From JAISGQ01 sp045604155 (lineage in GTDB: Bacteria > Bacillota > Clostridia > Oscillospirales > Acutalibacteraceae): a DNA stretch of 16,459 nucleotides. The translations under genes were made by a program, and so were the position numbers. Below, piece by piece: positions 7,012-13,678 of the stretch (position 1 is its first letter; the number at the start of each line of letters is the position of its first letter). The stretch lies in the NCBI GenBank assembly GCA_045604155.1, contig JAZUNN010000068.1, positions 1 to 16,459 on the forward strand. The letters are read 5' to 3'. The notes beneath the pieces are model-generated. The model had not been told where the DNA came from. It worked only from the letters and a program-made list of their open reading frames with translations, and did not search any database.

Positions 7012-7025
7012 TAGGAGTGTAATTC

Positions 7026-8624
7026 ATGTCATTTACTTCATATATTTTCATAGGATTCCTTGTCCTGCTGTTTCTGGTGTATTATCTTATACCAAAGAAA
7101 TTCCAGTGGATGCTGCTCCTTGGCGCAAGCTATATTTTCTATGCATTCGCAGGGCTTAGCTGTCTTATCTACATAGCGGTCACCACCGTGGCAACCTATG
7201 TATCCACCTATTTCATTGACAATCTCTATAAAGAGCAGTCGGCATATCTGAAAGCCAACAAGGCAAATATGACCTCAGAAGAAAAGAAAGCCTACAAAAA
7301 GGGCATGGACAAAAAGAGAAATGTCTGGATCGCCCTTGGTCTGACTATTCTTCTGGGTATGCTGGTTGTAATCAAGTACACAAACTTTGCCGTAATGAGC
7401 ATCAATTCCATCGGCTCCCTCTTCGGCAAGGAAAAGGTTCTTGACCTGCCCAACCTCATTCTCCCCATGGGTATTTCTTTCTATGTGTTCCAGTCCGCAG
7501 GCTATGTTATCGACGTCTGGCGCAAGAAATACCCTGCCGAGCGGAATTTCGCAAAGCTGGCGCTCTTTGTGTCCTTCTTCCCTCAGCTTATTCAGGGACC
7601 TATCAGCCGCTTTGACGACCTTGCAGAGAGCCTTTATGCTCCCCACGATTTTTCGGGAAAGAATCTTTCCTTCGGTATGCAGAGAATTCTCTGGGGCTTC
7701 TTCAAGAAGCTTGTAATTGCCGACAGACTTGCACCTGCTGTAAAGGTGCTGATCGAAGAAAGCGGCGAAATGGGCGGCTTCTATGTAGTAGCCCTGATGG
7801 TATTCTACGCAGTTCAGCTTTACGCAGACTTTACAGGCGGCATCGACATCACAATCGGTATTGCCGAGGTGCTTGGCATCAGCTTAAAGGAAAACTTCGA
7901 CCGTCCTTATCTTTCAAAGGATATTGAAGAATACTGGAGAAGATGGCACATCACCATGGGCACATGGTTCAGAGATTATATCTTCTATCCTCTTTCCGTA
8001 TGCAAGACCATGCTGAAGATTTCCAAGTGGTCAAACGAGAAATTCGGACGCAACATCGGCAAACGTGTCCCCGTCTACATTGCAACCATGCTCACATGGC
8101 TTGCAACAGGTCTGTGGCACTCTCAGTACACCTACTGGAACTTCATTGTCTGGGGTGTATTAAACGGTGTTATCATTATAATTTCTCAGGAATTCAAGCC
8201 TCTTTACGAGAGGTTCCATAATAAGTGCGGTTTTTCAAACACAAAGGGCTGGGGCTTCTTTATGATCGTGCGCACATTCTTCCTTATGAGTGCGCTCAGA
8301 CTTTTCGACTGCTACCGTGATGTGGGCGCAACCTTCAGGAACTTCTTCTCGATTTTCTATAAGTTCAACTGGGGAGCACTCTTTGACGGCTCCATGATGA
8401 AGCTTGATATAACAGGCGCAGATTATGCGGTTGTGGGTGTTGGAATTGCTCTGATGCTCACCGTCAGCCTCTTAAAGGGCAAGGAGCCCATGCGCTCCCG
8501 CATTGCAAAGGGTGGATATTTCCCCCAGGTTGCGGTATGCTTCCTGCTGTTCTTCGCAACACTGCTCCTTGGCGCATACGGCGAAGGTTATGATGCATCC
8601 AGCTTTATATACAATCAATTTTGA
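7026..8624 (+). CDS. MBOAT family O-acyltransferase (AlgI/DltB-like)
   Basis: This 532-residue multi-pass membrane protein (about ten or more helices) moves an acyl or aminoacyl group from a cytoplasmic carrier across the membrane toward an extracellular acceptor. Family marks are the LPMGISFYVFQ and FFPQLIQGPI segments, RRWHITMGTWFRDY with His308, and TGLWH with the second conserved His365. The length and the FIYNQF end resemble AlgI/PatA more than the shorter DltB (about 400). Residues 70-105 form a charged cytoplasmic loop rich in Lys. The start follows AGGAG by eight bases. It sits between the carrier and SGNH genes in the order expected of a Dlt-like system. The stop codon TGA lies inside the right arm of a 16 bp inverted repeat formed with the adjoining REP array. 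D-alanine transfer is only one option. Confidence 0.9.
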   Translation: MSFTSYIFIGFLVLLFLVYYLIPKKFQWMLLLGASYIFYAFAGLSCLIYIAVTTVATYVSTYFIDNLYKEQSAYLKANKANMTSEEKKAYKKGMDKKRNVWIALGLTILLGMLVVIKYTNFAVMSINSIGSLFGKEKVLDLPNLILPMGISFYVFQSAGYVIDVWRKKYPAERNFAKLALFVSFFPQLIQGPISRFDDLAESLYAPHDFSGKNLSFGMQRILWGFFKKLVIADRLAPAVKVLIEESGEMGGFYVVALMVFYAVQLYADFTGGIDITIGIAEVLGISLKENFDRPYLSKDIEEYWRRWHITMGTWFRDYIFYPLSVCKTMLKISKWSNEKFGRNIGKRVPVYIATMLTWLATGLWHSQYTYWNFIVWGVLNGVIIIISQEFKPLYERFHNKCGFSNTKGWGFFMIVRTFFLMSALRLFDCYRDVGATFRNFFSIFYKFNWGALFDGSMMKLDITGADYAVVGVGIALMLTVSLLKGKEPMRSRIAKGGYFPQVAVCFLLFFATLLLGAYGEGYDASSFIYNQF

Positions 8625-8637
8625 TTGTATATAAAGC
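8602..8637. repeat. 16 bp perfect inverted repeat over the MBOAT stop codon
   Basis: GCTTTATATACAATCA (8602-8617) is followed by four bases and then its exact reverse complement (8622-8637). The left arm encodes the last residues of the MBOAT protein; the right arm contains the stop and is part of the downstream repeat unit. It is too AT-rich to be a typical terminator and has no T tract after it. Confidence 0.9.
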
Positions 8638-8790
8638 CGTAGGGGGCGACGCCCTCGGCGCCCCGCAACCCTAAAATCAGTTCTGATTGTATATAAAGCC
8701 GTAAGGGACGATGCCCTCGGCGCCCCGCAACCCCAAAACCAGTTCTGATTATATATAAAGCCGTAGGGGACGATGTCCACATCGTCCCGT
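8614..8790 (+). repeat. tandem REP array, 62 bp period, nearly three units
   Basis: Units start at 8614, 8676 and 8738. Each has TGATT(G/A)TATATAAAGCC followed by a REP starting GTAGGG or GTAAGG (REPs at 8639-8665, 8701-8727, 8763-8790), then an A-rich link. The third REP has a perfect 9 bp stem (GGGACGATG with CATCGTCCC) and runs straight into the RAYT remnant. The REP of unit 2 has a mismatched stem. Confidence 0.85.
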
Positions 8791-9063
8791 TTGTCCGATT
8801 ATTGAAATACGGTGAAATTGTGAGAAAATATATCGAAAACGAGCCACAGATAACCAAATATGTTATAATGCCCAACCATATTCACATGATTATCGATAAA
8901 GACTCTGACAACAAAAGAAATTGGTCATTCAATCTTCCAACGCTCATACCACGACTATATTATCCGTAATGAAAAGGACTATATGGAAATATGTGAGTAT
9001 ATTGAATCTAACTGCGCAAAATGGGCGGAGGATTGTTATTATCCGCCGAAGGAAAACAGTTAA
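8763..9063 (+). pseudogene. RAYT remnant, 5' truncated and internally deleted (copy C)
   Basis: In translation, 8763 onward reads VGDDVHIVPFVR and continues through KYVIMPNHIHMII, matching RAYT B from codon 40. The first 39 codons are absent: homology begins exactly at the slot 1 REP. Near 8895 an internal deletion joins the HUH region to a stretch matching RAYT B from about residue 105 and shifts the frame. After it, another frame reads IKTLTTKEIGHSIFQ, then SYHDYIIRNEKDY, EYIESN and the stop at 9061-9063. The deletion also removed the slot 2 REP. A functional product is unlikely. With its array it fills the 480 bases between the MBOAT and SGNH genes; I see no other gene there. Confidence 0.85.
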
Positions 9064-9106
9064 GCTATCATCCCCTGAATTTTCCATAAGGAGTGCATAA
9101 ACTCTG

Positions 9107-10384
9107 ATGAAAAAGAAAATTTTATCACGCATAGCCATTATAATTGCAGCAGCGGTGCTGTTTATATGCATCTTCGCTTTCCTGCAGGCACTGGTTATGC
9201 CGAAATATACCTTCTCAAACCTCCCCGAAGGTGCGCTTATTGCGGAATACTACGAGGAGGAAAACGATCACGACATACTATTTGTAGGTGACTGCGAGGT
9301 TTATGAAAACTACTCACCCATTGTTCTCTGGGAGGAATTCGGCAAGACTTCGTATATAAGAGGCTCAGCTCAGCAGCTTATATGGCAGAGCTACTATCTC
9401 ATGGAGGAAATGCTTGAAAAGGAAAAGCCTTCCATTGTGGTGTACAATGTCCAGTCCATGCGCTACAACGAGCCTCAGAGTGCGGAATACAACCGACTGA
9501 CTCTTGACGGCATGAAGATGTCCTCCACAAAAATGGCTGCAGTAAAGGCATCCATGACCGAGGAAGAGAGTGCAATTACCTATGTTCTTCCCATTCTCCG
9601 CTACCACTCAAGATGGAGCGAGCTGACAAAGGACGATTTTAAATATATCTTCAAGGATACCGAGAAGATATCCCACAACGGTCTTATCATGCGCACCGAT
9701 ATAAAGAGTGCGGACAGAATTCCCAGATCCAACATTCCCGATTTCATCACCTTCGGTGACAATTCCATGAGCTATCTTCAGAAGATGGCAGACCTCTGCG
9801 AAGAAAAGGATGTGGAGCTTGTTCTTGTAAAGGCACCCACTCTCCCCTACTGGTTTCCTCAGTGGGACGAGCAGATAGTGGACTTCGCAAAGGAAAACGA
9901 TGTGACCTATCTCAACTTTGTGGACATTTACGGTCTTGATTTTTCCGGCACCAACGGTTATATTGAATATGTTTCCGATACAGATGCAGCGGTCATAATC
10001 CGTGGCGAGGAGGTCAGCGTTTCTGATCTTCTCAGCGGTACCGATCTTATCAGTGAGTCTGATCTTCTCGATTTCACCGTCGATACTTACGATCAGGGCA
10101 GCCACTTAAATCTCTGGGGTGCTGAAAAGCTTTCAAGGGTTTTCGGCAGGATTGTCAGTGAGTATTTTGAGTTCCCCGACCACAGCGCTGACGCAGCCCT
10201 GAACGAGGATTGGGCAAAGAAATCCGAGAGATACTATGATATGATTGCAGACCAGAAGTATGAGCTTGAAACCTACGGATACTTAAAGAGCTACGGAGCA
10301 AAAAAGCCCGACGAGCCCTTTGTGCCGAAGGTATCAGAAACGGACGTTACAAACACGGACGTGACGGGAACAGATCACCGGTAA
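9107..10384 (+). CDS. DltD-like SGNH-fold protein with Cys at the nucleophile position
   Basis: A 425-residue protein with an N-terminal membrane helix (about 7-30) and an extracellular SGNH-type domain. In Dlt and alginate acetylation systems such proteins pair with the MBOAT and finish transfer to the wall polymer. Block I reads ILFVGDCEVYENYSP, with Cys63 (codon TGC) where the catalytic Ser of GDS is expected. The C-terminal block is YDQGSHLNLWGAEK with Asp329 and His333; Asp is four residues before His instead of the usual three. The last 35 residues are polar and may be disordered. AAGGAG lies 13 bases before ATG, longer than ideal. The lipoprotein gene follows 24 bases on. Whether Cys63 is a working nucleophile or marks a non-hydrolytic role is not known. 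Confidence 0.78.
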   Translation: MKKKILSRIAIIIAAAVLFICIFAFLQALVMPKYTFSNLPEGALIAEYYEEENDHDILFVGDCEVYENYSPIVLWEEFGKTSYIRGSAQQLIWQSYYLMEEMLEKEKPSIVVYNVQSMRYNEPQSAEYNRLTLDGMKMSSTKMAAVKASMTEEESAITYVLPILRYHSRWSELTKDDFKYIFKDTEKISHNGLIMRTDIKSADRIPRSNIPDFITFGDNSMSYLQKMADLCEEKDVELVLVKAPTLPYWFPQWDEQIVDFAKENDVTYLNFVDIYGLDFSGTNGYIEYVSDTDAAVIIRGEEVSVSDLLSGTDLISESDLLDFTVDTYDQGSHLNLWGAEKLSRVFGRIVSEYFEFPDHSADAALNEDWAKKSERYYDMIADQKYELETYGYLKSYGAKKPDEPFVPKVSETDVTNTDVTGTDHR

Positions 10385-10408
10385 ATTAAAAATTGGAGGA
10401 ATAAAAAA

Positions 10409-10927
10409 ATGAAAAAGATCTTATGCGCACTTCTTGCAGTTCTTATGCTCCTTACCCTCTGCGCTTGCGGCGGCGACAAGGAAGACAAGAACGACACCGA
10501 GGATATGCCCTCTACCCTTCCTGCAGTTGACGAAGTCGGTTACGGCTTTGCAGACAACGGAATTATCGTCAGAGTAGGCGATCCCGTTTCCGCTGTTGAT
10601 GCTCTCGGCGAGCCTGTCAGCACCTTTGAGGAAGCAAGCTGTGCTTTCGAGGGTAAGGACGTTACCAATTTCTACGCAAACTATCAGATCCTTCTTGCAT
10701 ACCCCAACGAGGGCGACAGCTATGTTTATTCCATCGCTATCACCTCTGACGCAGTTGCAACCCCCGAGGGTCTTGAAATCGGCATGACCGCTGAGGATGT
10801 TGTTTCCATCTACGGCGAGACCACTGCTGAGGGCGGACTTTATGTCTACGCAAAGGGCAACATGACTCTCCGCATCCTCACCGTTGACGATGTTGTCACC
10901 GCTATCGAGTACAAGATCGCTGCATAA
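10409..10927 (+). CDS. small lipoprotein with two BamE/SmpA-like repeats
   Basis: A 172-residue protein with a lipoprotein signal peptide: a hydrophobic stretch then lipobox L-C-A-Cys20, giving an outer-surface lipid anchor. An acidic linker (about 23-40) leads to a domain with two similar motifs, VGDPVSAVDALGEP (56-69) and IGMTAEDVVSIYGE (124-137). Each is followed by strand-rich sequence, reminiscent of the BLIP/SmpA-BamE-like fold seen in many Gram-positive lipoproteins (moderate recognition only). GGAGG lies nine bases before ATG. It is the last gene before a strong terminator and directly follows the DltD-like gene, so it may be an accessory of the transfer step. Its function is unknown. 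Confidence 0.8.
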   Translation: MKKILCALLAVLMLLTLCACGGDKEDKNDTEDMPSTLPAVDEVGYGFADNGIIVRVGDPVSAVDALGEPVSTFEEASCAFEGKDVTNFYANYQILLAYPNEGDSYVYSIAITSDAVATPEGLEIGMTAEDVVSIYGETTAEGGLYVYAKGNMTLRILTVDDVVTAIEYKIAA

Positions 10928-10942
10928 TCTGAGTATGATTAT

Positions 10943-10975
10943 AAAAGCCTTCCCTTACGGGAAGGCTTTTTGTTT
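10943..10975 (+). terminator. intrinsic terminator of the Dlt-like block
   Basis: A 12 bp perfect stem, AAAAGCCTTCCC (10943-10954) with GGGAAGGCTTTT (10959-10970), loop TTAC, followed by T-rich sequence. It is the clearest terminator after 1343 on this strand and marks the end of the co-directional block. Confidence 0.93.
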
Positions 10976-11006
10976 GAAGTACACTCAGAGAAATTCGTTC
11001 AGATAA

Positions 11007-11040
11007 AATACACCCCACGGTTATAACCGTGGGGTGTATT
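11007..11040 (-). terminator. terminator of the YfhO operon (34 bp perfect palindrome)
   Basis: The 34 bases are identical to their reverse complement, with a GC-rich core CCCCACGG/CCGTGGGG. On the minus strand the stem is followed by a short TTTTA run. It starts 10 bases after the minus-strand stop codon. Confidence 0.75.
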
Positions 11041-11050
11041 ACTTACAGTA

Positions 11051-13678
11051 TTAATTTTCTGCTTTGTTTTCCTCAGTATTTTCCCCGTTTTGTTCTTCCA
11101 TTGCACGCAATTCACGGAGAGAATATGCCTGAGCGATGGGCTTGTATTCAAGCACTCCGTCGATTTTTGCGTAGAGCTTACCAAGAGGCTTCTGCAAAAA
11201 CTTCGGACGGATGGAGAGCACCCAGTAAACCGCCAGCACGAAGATTGAAACAAGAGTCACAACAATGCCGGCTTTAAGTCCGGGAGTTTTATAGTCAAAA
11301 CGGATTTCGTTTTCACCCTCGCCGCACTCAACTGCCATAAACCCAACATTTACCTTATATATCTTCGCTTTTTCTCCGTTGACCGAGGCACTCCAGCCCT
11401 CGTCATAAGGCACGGAGAAAAATACAAGGTCGCTTTCGCTGAGGGCTATTTCAGCGGAAAAGCCCTTTTCGTCGGGGGTGTAGGTTTCTTTGCAGGAGGT
11501 TTCCGCACGGCGTGTGCAGTCGGAGAAATATTCCTCCTTTGTGACAAAGACCGTGGAAACATCCATGTGTGACAGAGTGCCGTCGTACTGAGCGGCATCC
11601 TCGTCTGAAAGGACAAGAGCCTTGAGCATTATTGCCGCTCGGTCAGCCTCGGCAAAGCTGTAGTATTCAGCTTCGGTTATATATTCGTCGTAGGTAAAGC
11701 CCATGGGAATATAGAAATCGTTCTGCCAGAGATTATGTGCGCAGGAAGTGGAAACATAGCTCCAGCCGGGGTTTGCGGTTTTATATTCCTCGGGATAGAT
11801 GCGCACATCTCCGTCGCTGACGGTGTATGTCACCATATTCATATCGCTTTCGGAAACTCCCGCTCCGAAGATATCGCCTGTGGTAATTTTGTCGGGTGAG
11901 CCGAAGGTATTGCTGAACTTTGCATCGTCAAAGAGATATTTTACACTCAGCAGCGAGCGGATTGCATAAGGCTCGGCGGTGGGTCGGGTGGCGACAACAC
12001 GCTCGATTCCCACGCTTTCGTAAAACTCCACTGCTGTATGGGGGATTATTGAATGGAATGCATTTATTGAGGACATATCCCAGAACATTGCCATGTTGTC
12101 CATGGTGCCGTAGGTGTCGATTCTGAACATGGCATCCTGAGCCTTTTCCTTTTCACCCTCGGGCATACTTACCTTTTCCTCGCCCTCAAGGGCATAGGGT
12201 ACTACATAGTCATTGTTTGAATAGGAAAGGGTGTGTCCCTCGGCTATGAAATATATCCACATGGTGCAGGAAACAATGACCACTGCGCCGAAGGAAACGA
12301 GAGTTGCAATTTTTCTCTTTCCATTTTCCTGAAGCTTTATTACCGCCAGCACTGCGCCGAGAGATACAAGGGCAATGGCTGCATAGACCCAGAAGCGGTC
12401 GGCAAATGCATAAAGCCCGTACTTTGCCTCCGATGAAGTGGTTGCAGGCGATGCGAGGGTAAAGCCCAGCGCAAGAGTAATTGCAAGGGTGATTCCCGCT
12501 CCCCACTTGAAGCCGCTTTTAAGATTTGTGTTCTTTGCGTTGAATGCAGTGACAGTTGTAAGAGCGGTGATGAGGGTGAGCATATAAAACCAGCGGGCGT
12601 AATATGTGGCGTTGAAAAGCATGAAGGATGAATTGAGAATGGGGATAAATGCGAAGAACATGAGGACAATGAACATCCTTTTAAGCCAGTGGGTGGGGTG
12701 ACTTTTCAGCCATGCAATGACTCCCACCATGCCAAATGCGGGCAGATAGGCGGCCACACTTCCCCATTTTGCGCCTGCGTCGGGGGTGAAATTGGGGCGT
12801 GCAGGCAGGTCAGGCGGGAAGAACATGGACTCGATAATATTCAGATACCGCTGGGTTTCGGGATAGAGCAGAGAATTCCAGCCGTAAAGGAGAGTATCAA
12901 CTCTGGGACTTTTCAGCACCTCAACCACTGCAGGCAGCAGAAGCGCAGCCGACAGGCAAAGTCCCAGCACGGCTTCAAAGGCGATGCGCAGACATTTGCC
13001 GATATTGAAGTGCCAGTTTCCGTGGGAAACAAGGCGGACGAAGAAATAGATAATTACAAATATGACCTCGCCCACAAAGAAAAAGTAGTTTACGAATGCG
13101 TTTATAAACACCGCAAGGCAGAAAACGCCCTTTTTATTTTCGCTCATCAGCTTTTCAAGAGCCAGCAGAAGAAGCGGGAAAACAATCATGGGCTCGTGGA
13201 AGTGGTTGAAGAAAATATTGAAAAGGGAATAACCTGAAAAGGCATAGAGAAGTGAGCCTATAAGTGCCCAGTCCTTATCCCTTATGAAATTGCGCAGGTA
13301 AGCATAGGCACTGACAGCGCAGAGGGATATTTTCACTGCAAGAAGCGGACCTATGAGATAAGGCACAGCTTTCTGAGGAAAAAGGAGAGTCAGGAGAAAA
13401 AAGGGTGAACCGAGATTATAGAAGGAGTAGGAGCCGATGAAATTGGCACCGATGTCCGTCTTGAAATCCCAGCCCCATGCCCCGCTTTTTATCATGTCAT
13501 GGGCGTGCATATAAAAGGGGTACTGCTGGACGTTGAAATCGCCGTACTGCAGAAAGTACCCCTTCCCCGATATTATAAAGGGCAGGAAAATTATGAGGGT
13601 CATGGACAGGGCAACAAGAAAAACCGTGCCGTACCGCTCTTTTTTTCCGTTGAGTGTGATTTTGTCAGTCAGATTCAT
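11051..13678 (-). CDS. YfhO-like multi-pass membrane protein (GT-C type)
   Basis: An 875-residue membrane protein with about a dozen helices in the N-terminal two thirds, a large outer beta-rich domain, one C-terminal helix and an acidic tail. It matches the YfhO family: GKGYFLQYGDFNVQQYPF after the first helix, AYLRNF, and YAFSGYSLFNIFFNH. In Bacillus and Listeria, YfhO proteins are linked to sugar addition on lipoteichoic acid from lipid-linked donors, working with CsbB-like enzymes; no such partner lies in this window. ATG 13678 is chosen over the in-frame ATG at 13702 because GGAGG (13685-13689) lies six bases upstream. The start then overlaps the previous gene's end by 14 bases. It is the last gene of a three-gene operon, before the palindromic terminator. 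The acceptor is unknown. Confidence 0.85.
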   Translation of the reverse strand: MNLTDKITLNGKKERYGTVFLVALSMTLIIFLPFIISGKGYFLQYGDFNVQQYPFYMHAHDMIKSGAWGWDFKTDIGANFIGSYSFYNLGSPFFLLTLLFPQKAVPYLIGPLLAVKISLCAVSAYAYLRNFIRDKDWALIGSLLYAFSGYSLFNIFFNHFHEPMIVFPLLLLALEKLMSENKKGVFCLAVFINAFVNYFFFVGEVIFVIIYFFVRLVSHGNWHFNIGKCLRIAFEAVLGLCLSAALLLPAVVEVLKSPRVDTLLYGWNSLLYPETQRYLNIIESMFFPPDLPARPNFTPDAGAKWGSVAAYLPAFGMVGVIAWLKSHPTHWLKRMFIVLMFFAFIPILNSSFMLFNATYYARWFYMLTLITALTTVTAFNAKNTNLKSGFKWGAGITLAITLALGFTLASPATTSSEAKYGLYAFADRFWVYAAIALVSLGAVLAVIKLQENGKRKIATLVSFGAVVIVSCTMWIYFIAEGHTLSYSNNDYVVPYALEGEEKVSMPEGEKEKAQDAMFRIDTYGTMDNMAMFWDMSSINAFHSIIPHTAVEFYESVGIERVVATRPTAEPYAIRSLLSVKYLFDDAKFSNTFGSPDKITTGDIFGAGVSESDMNMVTYTVSDGDVRIYPEEYKTANPGWSYVSTSCAHNLWQNDFYIPMGFTYDEYITEAEYYSFAEADRAAIMLKALVLSDEDAAQYDGTLSHMDVSTVFVTKEEYFSDCTRRAETSCKETYTPDEKGFSAEIALSESDLVFFSVPYDEGWSASVNGEKAKIYKVNVGFMAVECGEGENEIRFDYKTPGLKAGIVVTLVSIFVLAVYWVLSIRPKFLQKPLGKLYAKIDGVLEYKPIAQAYSLRELRAMEEQNGENTEENKAEN

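Noticed and set aside
8472..8875. Two overlapping minus-strand frames encoding repeated GFIYNQN-type peptides
   Set aside because: They are the reverse reading of the 62 bp REP array and the MBOAT end, with no ribosome binding site or independent coding signal.
6976..9106. A small DltX-like peptide gene in the Dlt-like block
   Set aside because: Neither the short carrier-MBOAT gap nor the MBOAT-SGNH gap has a short frame with a ribosome binding site and a membrane helix; the latter gap is fully explained by REPs and the RAYT remnant.
9608..10105. 165-codon minus-strand open frame opposite the SGNH gene
   Set aside because: It is a shadow of the plus-strand gene, with no family features and an antisense position inside a well-supported coding region.
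12689..13237. 182-codon plus-strand open frame opposite the YfhO-like gene
   Set aside because: It lies wholly antisense to the membrane protein gene. Its composition (His, Gln, Lys rich) is what reverse reading of membrane codons gives.
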